A stretch of 64,000 nt of DNA from contig JAFLKK010000008.1 of the NCBI GenBank assembly GCA_019163375.1, forward strand, positions 186,001 to 250,000, written 5' to 3'. Below are positions 52,835-62,717 of the stretch, piece after piece. This DNA comes from Paludibacter sp. Its GTDB lineage: Bacteria; Bacteroidota; Bacteroidia; Bacteroidales; Paludibacteraceae. Positions within the stretch are counted from its first letter, which is position 1. Every line of letters begins with the position of its first letter. Position numbers and translations under genes: made by a program. The notes below the pieces were generated by a model that saw only the letters and a list, made by a program, of their open reading frames with translations, was not told the DNA's origin and searched no databases.

Positions 52835-52927
52835 AATACAGTTGCGAGTTTTTATTTTTGAGTTATATGTAACTCTATATGATTTACTTTATATTCTTTC
52901 TTACCTCTTACCTCTTATCTCTGTCTT

Positions 52928-54151
52928 CTATTCCAACATCGTCACCACTCTTTTCAGCGCAGTAACAAACACATCAATTTCCTCTTTGGTATTGTAGAAT
53001 GCAAACGACGCACGTACTGTGCCCGGTATGCCCAACGAGTCAATGAGCGGTTGTGCACAATGATGCCCGGTACGCACGGCAATGCCTAATTTGTCGAGCA
53101 ACATGCCGATATCGTAGGGGTGTATATTTCCCACCAAAAACGAGATAACCGAGCTCTTTTGGTCGGCAGTACCAATAATGCGCATGCCTTCAATTTCCAT
53201 AAGTCGTTCCGTGCCGTACACCAACAAATCGTGCTCGTGCGCCGCAATTTTGTCCATTCCAATAGCTTGCACGTATCGCAAGGCTTCTGCTAAAGCGGTA
53301 GATCCGATATACTCGGGCGTTCCGGCTTCAAACTTGAAAGGCAATTCGTTGTAAGTCGTTTTTTCGAAGGTAACGGTGGCAATCATTTCGCCCCCACCCT
53401 GATACGGTGGCATGGCATTCAACCATTTTTCTTTTCCGTACAATGCGCCAATGCCGGTCGGACCATATATTTTATGACCGGAAAAAACATAGAAGTCGGC
53501 ATCCAACTCCACCACATTAACCGGAATATGAGGAACAGACTGCGCCCCATCAACCAATACAGGAATATTTTTTTGATGTGCAATGCGAATAACTTCAGCC
53601 ACCGGATTTATTGTCCCTAACACATTAGATACATGGGCAATGGAAACAATCTTGGTACGTTCATTGAGTAGCGTTTTATAAGCCTCAATATCCAGTTCGC
53701 CCTTTTCGTTAGCGGGGATAACACGCAAGGTCATGCCTTTTCGTTCGCACAGCATCTGCCAGGGAACGATATTGGAGTGATGCTCCATAACAGAAACCAC
53801 TACTTCGTCGCCCGCCTTACAAAACGCTTCGCCAAAGCTCGTTGCCACCAGGTTAATAGCCTCGGTGGTACCGCGTGTAAAGATAATTTCTTCATGTTTG
53901 CCAGCTTTCAGAAACTCAGCCACCGTAATTCGGGCAGCTTCGTGCGCTTCAGTAGCTTTCTGACTTAAATAGTGAACGCCACGATGAATGTTGGCATTGA
54001 GATGATAATAACCCTCCTCTATCTTTTCGACCACCGCACGTGGTTTTTGAGTAGTAGCACCGTTATCGAAATAAATGAGGTCTTTATTATAAATTTTCTC
54101 ACTCAGAATAGGAAAATCTGCACGTATATTTAATAATTCTTGTTTGTCCAT
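52928..54151 (-). CDS. sufS: Cysteine desulfurase, group II
   Basis: 407 residues. The PLP lysine is K227 in YVFSGHKIYGPTG and the catalytic cysteine is C365 in RTGHHCAQPL. The near-identity of the numbering with E. coli SufS (K226 and C364) supports the SufS call. It removes sulfur from cysteine, forming a persulfide passed to SufE. It forms an operon with sufE, with a well-spaced promoter at 54186-54216. Confidence 0.96.
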   Translation of the reverse strand: MDKQELLNIRADFPILSEKIYNKDLIYFDNGATTQKPRAVVEKIEEGYYHLNANIHRGVHYLSQKATEAHEAARITVAEFLKAGKHEEIIFTRGTTEAINLVATSFGEAFCKAGDEVVVSVMEHHSNIVPWQMLCERKGMTLRVIPANEKGELDIEAYKTLLNERTKIVSIAHVSNVLGTINPVAEVIRIAHQKNIPVLVDGAQSVPHIPVNVVELDADFYVFSGHKIYGPTGIGALYGKEKWLNAMPPYQGGGEMIATVTFEKTTYNELPFKFEAGTPEYIGSTALAEALRYVQAIGMDKIAAHEHDLLVYGTERLMEIEGMRIIGTADQKSSVISFLVGNIHPYDIGMLLDKLGIAVRTGHHCAQPLIDSLGIPGTVRASFAFYNTKEEIDVFVTALKRVVTMLE

Positions 54152-54185
54152 GTTGATGAAACTCTTTAAAATGAGTTTTGTTCTG

Positions 54186-54216
54186 CAAAAGTACAGATTT
54201 TTTGCTAATGTGCCAA
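54186..54216 (-). promoter_or_regulatory. Promoter of sufS-sufE
   Basis: On the minus strand TACTTTTG (54186-54193) with TTG (54214-54216) 20 bp upstream. Confidence 0.6.
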
Positions 54217-54442
54217 GGCAAAAGGAAGCTAACTAAGACAGTAGAACCTGTATTTACATGTCAATTAGAAAGAAAATACGGTTTTATACGAATGTTTAGA
54301 CAGCATGAAATATCATTTAATTACAAATAAATAAGAATGACTGCTTAAGAATAACCACTAAGACACTGATGGAACATCCCGAGCATCGGGAGTGCACAGA
54401 GTTACACTAAGATTCTCATATATACATTTATACAAAGTCTAT

Positions 54443-54660
54443 TTTACCGGGGCTTCCGCCCCAAACCCTGACTTACTTTTTGTCTTAACACAAAAAGTAA
54501 GCAAAAAAGTCAAGACTGCGCCCGCTTCACTCGAAAAACTTGCGCTCAGTTGGCTGAAACCGTCCAAACTCGCTCCTTTGTCGCTCAAACAGGACAGTTT
54601 CTTACGCCAACTTCACTTGTTTTTCGGTTTACCGGACGAGGTCACTCGTAGACAAACCGT
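54443..54660. repeat. Dispersed intergenic repeat with two hairpins
   Basis: GGGGC-TTCC-GCCCC at 54449-54462 and CTTACTTTTTGT-CTTAAC-ACAAAAAGTAAG at 54472-54501, then CTCG/CGCTC-rich sequence. I recognise the opening as resembling a repeat common in Bacteroidota; that recognition is from memory. Confidence 0.6.
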
Positions 54661-54720
54661 GTACAACTCAATATTTTTAATCTTATCATTGAAAATATCT
54701 ACCAAATGCACTACGGGTTA

Positions 54721-54912
54721 TTTTATTCTTAGTGTCCTTCATTATTAGCAGCAGAGAACAACATCAGTTTTAAACTTTGTGTAACTCGGTGTCCTCTGTG
54801 CCTTAGTGGTAATATATTTTATTCTTTGTGTCCTTCATTATTAGCAGCAGAGAACAACATTAGTTTTAAACTTTGTGCGACTCTGTGTCCTCAGTGCTTT
54901 GGTGGTGATTTT
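54721..54912 (+). repeat. 96-bp tandem duplication
   Basis: Copies at 54721-54816 and 54817-54912 differ at about ten positions. Each contains TTCATTATTAGCAGCAGAGA. Confidence 0.85.
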
Positions 54913-54990
54913 TTTAGTTCTATAATATATCAAATATATAATTCAACAATTATTAACCGTTTTGCGGACTGCAATTGTGAAGAAATGATG

Positions 54991-54998
54991 TACTTTTG
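54991..54998 (+). promoter_or_regulatory. -7 promoter element of the YfhO-like gene
   Basis: TACTTTTG, a TAnnTTTG match, 48 bp before ATG 55046. Confidence 0.45.
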
Positions 54999-55045
54999 TA
55001 TGATTTTTCCCAAAAACTACTTTTCAGCCAACGAAGCGTATAAAC

Positions 55046-57550
55046 ATGAATAAAACTGCTCTTACCAAATTTGCTCCGCACATTGCTGCTATCCTGCTTT
55101 TTATCTGCATTTCTTTTATGTATTTCACCCCTGTTTTGGAAGGAAAACAACTATTGGGACACGACTCTGAGAGTTGGATGTGCATGGCTAAAGAGACCAT
55201 GGACTACAATACTACTCACGATGAAGTGACTTTGTGGACCAACTCTATGTTTGGAGGAATGCCAACTTATCAGATTTCGATGAATCAGCCTTACAATGCT
55301 ATTAAATACGTTGAAGATGTGATTCACTTTTTCCCAAATACCATCTACAACCTATTGTTGTATTTAATCGGTTTTTATATTCTTCTGTTGGCTTTCCGAC
55401 TTAACCCATGGTTGGCCATTGTCGGGTCTATTGCTTTCTCGTTTGCCTCCTACAATTTCATCATAATACTGGCGGGTCACACCTCCAAGGCCATAACCAT
55501 TGCTTACATGGCACCGCTTATCGGTAGTGTTTACATGGCTTTCAGAGACAGACGTTTGGCGGGAAGTTTGCTAACAGCTATTTTTCTAAGTCTGGCCATC
55601 CGTGCCAATCATGTTCAGATTTTATATTATACGGTTATCGTTCTCTTAATTTTTGGTATCGTTGAATTCATTTACAGCATCAAAGACAAGAAGTTAGCTG
55701 AGTTTGCTAAATCAGCAGGAATGCTTGTTGCAGCAGCTATTATTGCTGTTGGTATGAATGTCACTACGCTACTGACCACCTACGAATATGGCAAATACAC
55801 CATGCGTGGCGATTCGAACGGATTAACAACAGACAGCAGGAGTTCGCAACATGGCTTAAATTCGGAATATATCACCAACTGGAGTTACGGCATTGACGAA
55901 ACAATGACCTTGCTTATCCCGAACTTCAAAGGTGGCGCAAGTAGTGGTATCTTATCCGCCGATAGCGAAACCGGCAAAAAACTGACCAGCCTGGGAGCTC
56001 CCAACGTGGAATCAATGATGAAAGACCTGCAACTGCCGCTCTATTGGGGAACACAACCCGGCACTTCGGGTCCGGTGTACATTGGTGCTATCATTTGTTT
56101 CTTGTTTGTACTAGGATTTTTCCTTGTTGACCGTCGCACGAAATGGTGGTTGTTACCTATGATTGCATTGACATTAATGTTATCGTGGGGTGAGCATTTT
56201 ATGTGGTTTACAGAACTGTTTATCAAATACGTTCCCATGTACAACAAGTTCCGCACGGTATCAATGACCTTGGTAGCCACCGGATTTGGAATTACGTTGA
56301 TGGCATTACTGGCATTGAAAGAAGTATTCAACGAAAAAACTGATAAGAAAGTACTACTACGCTCAGTGGTTATCAGCGCAGGGATTGTAGGTGGTATTGC
56401 GTTGCTATTTGCAGCTATTCCTTCCTTATCGGGAAGTTTTGTAGCCGACTCGATCAAGAACCCGGGGGATGCTCAGCTTCAGGGCGACTACTCATTCCTG
56501 AAAGAAACCCTCCCACTCGACCGTGCTGCCATGTTACGCAGTGATGCTCTTCGCTCACTTATGTTTGTGTTGGCTGCTGCCGGATTAATTTGGTTGTACA
56601 CAAAAAATATATTGAAAAAGAATCTGGCTTACCTTTGCTTCGCCGTGATTATTCTGATTGACATGGTACCCGTTGCAAAGCGCTACCTGAACGATAGCAG
56701 TTTCCAACGCAAACGCCAGTTGGAAACACTAATAAAACCAACGGTTGCCGACAATCTTATTTTACAAGACAAATCGCAATTCCGGGTACTGGATGCTTCT
56801 GTAAATATTTTCAATGATGCGTCGCCTTCGTATTTCCACAAAAACATTGGAGGTTACCATGCTGCCAAATTGCGCCGTTATCAGGAGTTAATCAATATGC
56901 AGTTGGATAAAGAGATTGGACAATTGTTCGGAACATTTCAACGTGCCAAAACACCGGATGTTATTACAAACACCCTGGACTCGTTAGGCGTACTGAACAT
57001 GTTGAACATGAAGTACCTTATTTACAACAAAGAAGCTGCACCACTTGTGAATCCACATGCCAACGGGAATGTATGGTTTGTGAAAAACATACGCGTAGCG
57101 GCCGATGCCAACGAAGAAATGAAATTGGTAGGCGAAATAAACACCAAAACGGAGATGGTGGTAGATAAAGTATTTGCTTCGCAACTACCAACAACACTTA
57201 CTGCCGATAGCACTGCGCGCATAGCATTGACAACTTATAAACCAAATCATTTGACGTATAACTTCAACTCGAAAAGCGATCAGGTGGCTGTATTCTCGGA
57301 AATTTACTACGACAAAGGCTGGACAGCTTACATTGCCGGAAAAGAAGTTCCGTATGTACGTGCCAACTATTTGTTACGTGCCATGCCGCTAAAAGCCGGT
57401 AACTACGATATTGAATTCCGCTTCGAACCAAAATCGTATAGCTATGGTAATATGGCAGCACTTATTTCGTCGATAGTACTACTGGCTTGTATCCTTGCCT
57501 TTTTGTTTTGGCAATGGAAAAGAAGCAAAAAAGATGAAGTAAAAGCTTAA
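55046..57550 (+). CDS. YfhO-family multi-pass membrane protein
   Basis: 834 residues. The first 510 residues carry about a dozen membrane helices, starting at 12-32. A large outer loop after helix 1 holds HDSESWMCMAKE, and a C-terminal periplasmic domain (about 540-805) and a last helix with WQWKRSKKDE follow. This is the Bacteroidota YfhO-like layout, related to GT-C glycosyltransferases. YfhO in Firmicutes glycosylates lipoteichoic acids; the substrate here is unknown. It precedes ftsX by 30 bp, so both may be co-transcribed. Confidence 0.85.
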   Translation: MNKTALTKFAPHIAAILLFICISFMYFTPVLEGKQLLGHDSESWMCMAKETMDYNTTHDEVTLWTNSMFGGMPTYQISMNQPYNAIKYVEDVIHFFPNTIYNLLLYLIGFYILLLAFRLNPWLAIVGSIAFSFASYNFIIILAGHTSKAITIAYMAPLIGSVYMAFRDRRLAGSLLTAIFLSLAIRANHVQILYYTVIVLLIFGIVEFIYSIKDKKLAEFAKSAGMLVAAAIIAVGMNVTTLLTTYEYGKYTMRGDSNGLTTDSRSSQHGLNSEYITNWSYGIDETMTLLIPNFKGGASSGILSADSETGKKLTSLGAPNVESMMKDLQLPLYWGTQPGTSGPVYIGAIICFLFVLGFFLVDRRTKWWLLPMIALTLMLSWGEHFMWFTELFIKYVPMYNKFRTVSMTLVATGFGITLMALLALKEVFNEKTDKKVLLRSVVISAGIVGGIALLFAAIPSLSGSFVADSIKNPGDAQLQGDYSFLKETLPLDRAAMLRSDALRSLMFVLAAAGLIWLYTKNILKKNLAYLCFAVIILIDMVPVAKRYLNDSSFQRKRQLETLIKPTVADNLILQDKSQFRVLDASVNIFNDASPSYFHKNIGGYHAAKLRRYQELINMQLDKEIGQLFGTFQRAKTPDVITNTLDSLGVLNMLNMKYLIYNKEAAPLVNPHANGNVWFVKNIRVAADANEEMKLVGEINTKTEMVVDKVFASQLPTTLTADSTARIALTTYKPNHLTYNFNSKSDQVAVFSEIYYDKGWTAYIAGKEVPYVRANYLLRAMPLKAGNYDIEFRFEPKSYSYGNMAALISSIVLLACILAFLFWQWKRSKKDEVKA

Positions 57551-57580
57551 ATTAATTGAACTGAATAACTCCTTATAAAA

Positions 57581-58459
57581 ATGAAAACGAAGAACAAAGT
57601 ATCAAAACCCGGTTTCTGGAATCTGCATTTGACATCCACTATTAGTACGTCACTTGTACTGTTTCTGGTAGGACTGGTTTGTTTGCTGCTTTTTGTGGGT
57701 CGGGATATGACCACTTACGTAAAAGAGAACATTAACTTATCCATTATTCTCAACGATGAAGCTACTAAAAACGATGAGGCAAGGGTTCAAACCTATTTAC
57801 TGGGTGCGCCGTATGCAAAATCGGTAGAATATATTTCGAAAGAAGATGCATTGAAAGACCATATCGCCAGTCTGGGAGAAAATCCAAAGGAGTTTTTAGG
57901 TTATAACCCTTTAATGGCCTCATTGGAAGTTAAACTCAATGAAGCATATGCGAATAATGACAGCGTAAATATGATACAAAAGAAGCTAAAGGCTTTCGGG
58001 AGTATCAAGCGTGTTGTTTATCAAAAAGACATGGTTAGCCTGGTAAACGACAATGTAAAAAAAGTAAGTTTTATTCTGATTGGAATAGCTATTATCCTGC
58101 TTGTTGTTTCCATAGCACTTATCAACAATACAGTACGTTTGGCCCTGTACTCAAATCGTTTTCTCATCAACACCATGAAACTGGTAGGTGCCACTCACTG
58201 GTTTATTCGTAAGCCTTACATGGTAAGCAGTATGCTAAATGGTTTAATAGCGTCCGTAATAGCAATTGTCTTGCTCTTTGGTGTTATCAATTTCGTGCAA
58301 TACCAATTTGGCATGACAGGTACTATCATTCAACCAATTACTGCGATTATAGTATGTGGTATTGTGATCATTTTAGGCGCAGTGCTCACCGCTATTTCAT
58401 CTTATCTGGCGGTAGGCAGATACCTGAGAATGAATACGAATGATATGTATTTCATTTAA
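57581..58459 (+). CDS. ftsX: Cell-division permease FtsX
   Basis: 292 residues. A cytoplasmic N-terminus, helix 1 (about 23-40), a periplasmic domain (YVKENINLSIILNDEATKND) and three C-terminal helices with LVGATHWFIRKPYMVSSML, the FtsX motif. With FtsE it couples ATP hydrolysis to activation of peptidoglycan hydrolases at the septum. FtsE is not in this window. It begins the conserved ftsX-DUF3098-uppP-truB-queA cluster. Confidence 0.93.
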   Translation: MKTKNKVSKPGFWNLHLTSTISTSLVLFLVGLVCLLLFVGRDMTTYVKENINLSIILNDEATKNDEARVQTYLLGAPYAKSVEYISKEDALKDHIASLGENPKEFLGYNPLMASLEVKLNEAYANNDSVNMIQKKLKAFGSIKRVVYQKDMVSLVNDNVKKVSFILIGIAIILLVVSIALINNTVRLALYSNRFLINTMKLVGATHWFIRKPYMVSSMLNGLIASVIAIVLLFGVINFVQYQFGMTGTIIQPITAIIVCGIVIILGAVLTAISSYLAVGRYLRMNTNDMYFI

Positions 58460-58524
58460 AGACAAAAGAACAAAGACTTTAGAACAAAGATTAAAGACAA
58501 CAAAAAAATAAAAAATATAAATTT

Positions 58525-58752
58525 ATGGAAAATAACACCCGTTTCACCTTAGAGAAAATTAATTTGATATTGATAGCCATTGGTTTTGCCATTATCGTTT
58601 TGGGCTTTGCTCTAATGACAGGCTCAACAACCGGTACAGAATTTAATCCGGATATTTTCAGTACACGACGTATCACAGTAGGTCCGGTGGTTGCTTTTTC
58701 GGGATTTATCTTTATCATCTTCGCCATCTTATTTAAAAAGAAAAGTAAATAA
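58525..58752 (+). CDS. DUF3098 small membrane protein
   Basis: 75 residues with two helices (about 12-32 and 50-70), joined by GSTTGTEFNPDIFSTRRIT, the DUF3098 signature. Function unknown, found in Bacteroidota between ftsX and uppP. The spacing of 66 bp to ftsX and 52 bp to uppP fits one operon. Confidence 0.88.
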   Translation: MENNTRFTLEKINLILIAIGFAIIVLGFALMTGSTTGTEFNPDIFSTRRITVGPVVAFSGFIFIIFAILFKKKSK

Positions 58753-58804
58753 TCGGTCGATAAGAGATTATATACTTTATCGCACAAACATTTAAATAAG
58801 AGAA

Positions 58805-59599
58805 ATGAATATACTTCAAACCATTATCATTGCCATTGTTGAGGGACTCACGGAATTTTTACCCGTTTCATCAACAGGTCACATGATAATTGCCCAAAAA
58901 CTATTGGCTGTAGAAAGTACCGAATTTGTAAAAGCATTTACTGTAAATATCCAGTTCGGAGCCATCCTATCGGTAGTTGTATTGTACTGGAAACGTTTTT
59001 TTCAAACATTTGATTTCTATTATAAACTTATTATTGCTGTGCTACCCGCTTTAGTTTTGGGTTTTCTGTTCAGCGATAAAATTGATGCTTTGCTCGAAGA
59101 CGTAACTGTGGTAGCTATCATGCTGATTGTTGGTGGCGTGTTTATGCTTTTTGTAGACAAATGGTTCAATTCCACTAACGAAGACCAGACTATGGATTGG
59201 AAACGGGCATTGAAAATTGGATTTTTCCAATGTATCGCTATGATACCGGGTGTTTCGCGTTCTATGGCCACTATCGTCGGAGGTATGTCAACTAAACTGA
59301 CACGTAAGAATGCAGCTGAGTTCTCCTTCTTTTTGGCGGTACCTACGATGGCAGCTGCTTCGGGATATAAATTATTGAAGTTGATTATGGATCCTGCCGG
59401 CGTTTCGATGCTGTCGGACAACCTAACCACTTTATTGATTGGCAATGTGGTAGCGTTTTTAGTGGCTATGGCTGCTATCAAATTTTTTATTGGATACCTT
59501 ACAAAATACGGTTTCAAAGCATTTGGTTATTATCGCATAATCGTCGGGGTCGTGATCCTGGTATTGCTGGCCATGGGAATGGACTTAAGCGTAATGTAA
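58805..59599 (+). CDS. uppP: Undecaprenyl-diphosphatase (UppP/BacA)
   Basis: 264 residues with about eight helices. Active-site motifs are [16 protein letters not shown] near the N-terminus and [12 protein letters not shown] midway. It removes one phosphate from undecaprenyl pyrophosphate so the lipid carrier can be reused in cell-wall synthesis, and gives bacitracin resistance. It sits in the inner membrane within the ftsX-queA cluster. Confidence 0.95.
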   Translation: MNILQTIIIAIVEGLTEFLPVSSTGHMIIAQKLLAVESTEFVKAFTVNIQFGAILSVVVLYWKRFFQTFDFYYKLIIAVLPALVLGFLFSDKIDALLEDVTVVAIMLIVGGVFMLFVDKWFNSTNEDQTMDWKRALKIGFFQCIAMIPGVSRSMATIVGGMSTKLTRKNAAEFSFFLAVPTMAAASGYKLLKLIMDPAGVSMLSDNLTTLLIGNVVAFLVAMAAIKFFIGYLTKYGFKAFGYYRIIVGVVILVLLAMGMDLSVM

Positions 59600-59640
59600 T
59601 GAACACAGGAGATAGAAGTTACAAGGAGATTTAGTTACAG

Positions 59641-59660
59641 GCCTGCCTGCGGTAGGCAGG
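59641..59660. repeat. Small REP-like palindrome
   Basis: CCTGCCT-GCGGT-AGGCAGG lies between uppP and truB. Words such as GTTACGAGT around it also occur at 5283-5361. Confidence 0.65.
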
Positions 59661-59731
59661 TTACGAGTCTTATTCTCTGACGGTTTATCTGAATTAACGT
59701 AACAATTGCTTGTCTCAAAATTATAAACAGA

Positions 59732-60454
59732 ATGGATTTCGAAAAAGGAGAAGTATTGCATGTGGCGAAACCATTGAATTGGACGTCGTTCAATTTGGTG
59801 AGTAAGGTGAGGTGGAAATTGCAAAAAACCTTGAAGATAAAAAAGCTGAAAGTGGGTCATGCCGGCACGCTCGATCCGTTAGCAACAGGTGTAATGATTA
59901 TTTGCACCGGTAAATGTACCAAGCAGATTGAGACTTTTCAGTATCAAACAAAAGAATATATAGCCACGCTGGGATTAGGAGCTACTACTCCGTCGTTCGA
60001 CTTAGAATTACCTATTGACGGCACCTACCCTACCGAACATATTACCCGCGAACTGGTGGATGAAGTGATTCCACGTTTTCTGGGAGAAATATGGCAAGTA
60101 CCGCCGGTTTACTCGGCTGTGAAAGTGGATGGCAAGCGCGCCTACGATTATGCACGCGATGGGCAGGAAGTTGAACTAAAAGCCAAGTTGCTGGTTATAG
60201 ATGAGATTGAAGTATTAGATTTCTCGCTTCCCGTCTTAAAAATCAGAGTTGTTTGTAGTAAAGGCACTTATATCAGAGCCTTGGCTCGCGACATTGGTTT
60301 AGCGCTGGACAGTGGAGCACATTTAATTGGCCTGGAACGTACCCGCATTGGGGAAGTTCTACTGCAGGACTGTTGGCAAATCGACGATTTGATACAACAT
60401 ATAGAAGAAACAGAATTAAAGAATTTGACAAATACCTCAGCGACTGAGGAATAA
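59732..60454 (+). CDS. truB: tRNA pseudouridine(55) synthase
   Basis: 240 residues. Catalytic D48 is in VGHAGTLDPLATGVM. Earlier KPLNWTSFNLV and later VKVDGKRAYDYAR and SKGTYIRALARDIG are family motifs. It isomerises U55 in the T-loop of tRNAs. The RNA-binding PUA domain seen in some homologues is short or absent. It lies between uppP and queA. Confidence 0.95.
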   Translation: MDFEKGEVLHVAKPLNWTSFNLVSKVRWKLQKTLKIKKLKVGHAGTLDPLATGVMIICTGKCTKQIETFQYQTKEYIATLGLGATTPSFDLELPIDGTYPTEHITRELVDEVIPRFLGEIWQVPPVYSAVKVDGKRAYDYARDGQEVELKAKLLVIDEIEVLDFSLPVLKIRVVCSKGTYIRALARDIGLALDSGAHLIGLERTRIGEVLLQDCWQIDDLIQHIEETELKNLTNTSATEE

Positions 60455-60512
60455 CAACCTACTTAAGTGATTAAGCAGGCATTAAATTAAAACAAATAAA
60501 ACAAAAAAGAAT

Positions 60513-61562
60513 ATGAAGTTATCTAAGTTTAAGTTCAAACTACCGGATGAGTTAATAGCTCAACACCCTTCCAATCACCGTGACGAATCACGCTTAATGG
60601 TGTTACATCGTAAAACTGGGGAAATAGAACACAGAACATTTAAAGATGTACTTGAATATTTCAACGAAGAGGACTTGTTCATTTTTAACGACACCAAAGT
60701 TTTCCCTGCACGTTTATTCGGGAATAAAGAAAAAACAGGTGCACAAATTGAAGTTTTTTTGTTACGTGAACTAAATCACGAAATGCGTCTTTGGGATGTA
60801 CTTGTAGAGCCTGCCCGAAAAATTCGTATCGGAAATAAATTATATTTTGGCGAGGATGATTCCATTGTGGCCGAAGTTATTGATAATACCACCTCACGTG
60901 GACGTACGCTTCGCTTCTTGTTCGACGGAACGCACGATGAGTTTAAAAAAGGACTTTATGCATTGGGTGAAACTCCACTACCACGTAACATCCTGCGTGA
61001 AGTTGAACCGGAAGATGCAGATCGCTTCCAAACCATCTTTGCGAAAAACGAAGGTGCCGTATCGGCTCCTGCAGCGGGTATGCACTTTAGCCGTGAATTG
61101 ATGAAACGCATGGAGATTAAAGGCATTGATACCGCTTTTGTTACATCACACATGAGTCTGGGTAACTTCCGCGAAATTGATGTGGAAGATCTTACCAAAC
61201 ATAAAATGGACTCGGAACAAATGTTGGTTACGCTAGACACAGCAAAACAAGTAAACAAAGCTCACGACGAGAACAAAAATATTTGCGCTGTAGGTGTAAC
61301 TGTTATGCGTGCTTTAGAAACTGTGGCTGGTACCGAAGGTAAAATTAAAGCTTACGATGGTTGGACCAACAAATTCATTTTCCCTCCATACGACTTCACT
61401 GTTGCCAATTCGCTGATTACGAACTTCCACTTACCCTACTCAACACTAATAATGCTTACAGCTGCCTTTGGTGATTATGACAAGGTAATGAACGCCTATG
61501 AAGTTGCTATCAAAGAAGGCTATAAATTTGGCGTTTATGGAGACGCAATGCTGATATTGTAA
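60513..61562 (+). CDS. queA: S-adenosylmethionine:tRNA ribosyltransferase-isomerase
   Basis: 349 residues, usual length. Hallmarks include [43 protein letters not shown] and [14 protein letters not shown]. It transfers the ribosyl part of SAM to preQ1 in tRNA to form epoxyqueuosine, the step before queuosine. Last gene of the cluster, ending in a terminator. Confidence 0.96.
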   Translation: MKLSKFKFKLPDELIAQHPSNHRDESRLMVLHRKTGEIEHRTFKDVLEYFNEEDLFIFNDTKVFPARLFGNKEKTGAQIEVFLLRELNHEMRLWDVLVEPARKIRIGNKLYFGEDDSIVAEVIDNTTSRGRTLRFLFDGTHDEFKKGLYALGETPLPRNILREVEPEDADRFQTIFAKNEGAVSAPAAGMHFSRELMKRMEIKGIDTAFVTSHMSLGNFREIDVEDLTKHKMDSEQMLVTLDTAKQVNKAHDENKNICAVGVTVMRALETVAGTEGKIKAYDGWTNKFIFPPYDFTVANSLITNFHLPYSTLIMLTAAFGDYDKVMNAYEVAIKEGYKFGVYGDAMLIL

Positions 61563-61947
61563 GTTCATCAGAATACGATAACCATTATCTGAATGCAGAG
61601 TTACTTAATTGTAGCTCTGCATTTTTTTTGTTGTAAGAAGTAATGTGATACTATATAAATAAATATAGAATCATAAATAAATGTGTATTCCCTATATCGC
61701 CACCGTTAAAACTCAATATTAATTAATGAATTTTGTACTTTTACTTCGTAGAATTGAGTACACAAATATTTAAAAGGGCGTTATACTTTAAAGACATAGT
61801 TAAAACAACTTCTTATTTTCTGGATGATAGTAGTTTAATCATTTGCAACAGAAAATCTGTATGACCATGAGCTTTCCGAAGTTAATGATAAACAATTTGA
61901 GATAGAAACAACTGATTTGAGCCAAGAATAATACCGATTGATAAAGC
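61563..61947. other. Intergenic region before the sigma factor
   Basis: Apart from the queA terminator at 61593-61629, the region is AT-rich with no gene or clear promoter match. AATTTTGTACTTTT near 61736 is only a partial -7 match. Confidence 0.55.
61593..61629 (+). terminator. Terminator of queA
   Basis: ATGCAGAGTTAC pairs with GTAGCTCTGCAT (one G-U) around TTAATT, followed by T8. Confidence 0.9.
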
Positions 61948-62547
61948 ATGTCCGAACCAAAAGTAGCGAATGATAATAGCCATGATTTTGAATTGTGGGA
62001 GAATTTCAGAAACGGAAATGAAAAAGCGTTTTCTGATATTTTCAACGGGCATGTTCAAATGTTATTCAGGTACGGTGTAAAATTTATTCAGGATGAAGAA
62101 ATGGTGAAGGACTCTATCCAGGAATTATTTATTAAACTTTACAACAACCGCCTGAACCTCGGAACCACGGATAACATCCGCCTATACCTTTTTCGCGCAT
62201 TAAAAAATAAATTAATAGATGCGCTCTACTCCCGTAAGGACACAGTTTCACTATCATCCACTATCCTTCCTTTTGAAATTGCCAACCCGGAAGAAGCCGA
62301 CAAAGAAGATGACTGGGAGCAAATCGTACAAAAGTCGCGGTTGAAGAAAGGACTACTTGCCCTCACTGCCCGCCAACGCGAAGCCATTTATCTCCGTTAT
62401 ACCATGGATATGTCGCTCGAGGAGATTAGTAATTTATTGGAGATGAATTATCAATCGGCCCGAAATTTAATCCATCGCTCGGTAGAAAAACTCCGCAAGG
62501 AACTTTTATTAAACCTGGCATTGTTTATTTATTTAGCGTCCAACTAA
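61948..62547 (+). CDS. ECF-type RNA polymerase sigma-70 factor
   Basis: 199 residues. Region 2 starts near FRNGNEKAFSDIFNGHVQML and includes DSIQELFIKLYNN. Region 4 is RQREAIYLRYTMDMSLEEIS, followed by the recognition helix NYQSARNLIHRSVEKLR. It is the Bacteroidota FecI-like class, normally held by the FecR protein encoded next (170 bp downstream) and used to transcribe an adjacent outer-membrane receptor operon. The receptor would lie beyond the window. Confidence 0.92.
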   Translation: MSEPKVANDNSHDFELWENFRNGNEKAFSDIFNGHVQMLFRYGVKFIQDEEMVKDSIQELFIKLYNNRLNLGTTDNIRLYLFRALKNKLIDALYSRKDTVSLSSTILPFEIANPEEADKEDDWEQIVQKSRLKKGLLALTARQREAIYLRYTMDMSLEEISNLLEMNYQSARNLIHRSVEKLRKELLLNLALFIYLASN

Positions 62548-62717
62548 AAAACAAAACATATAAACAATTTAATTCCAATCATTTACCCAAGAGACTAAAC
62601 GAATCCAACAATAAAGTGTATTTTTTTGGATAGATTTCTATCTAAATTTGAGTACACAATTTTCAAATGACCCGTTACCTCAGTAAACAATAGAACAAAG
62701 AAATTTAACCAGACAAG

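Larger units (their letters stand above)
54152..55045. other. Repeat-rich intergenic region
   Basis: No gene is credible. It holds the sufS promoter, a dispersed repeat with hairpins (54443-54660), a 96-bp tandem duplication (54721-54912) and the next gene's -7 element. The 357-bp open frame at 54392-54748 lies wholly in repeats. Confidence 0.75.

Noticed and set aside
54392-54748. Open frame of 118 residues
   Set aside because: It lies entirely within dispersed and tandem repeats and has no family resemblance or start signal.
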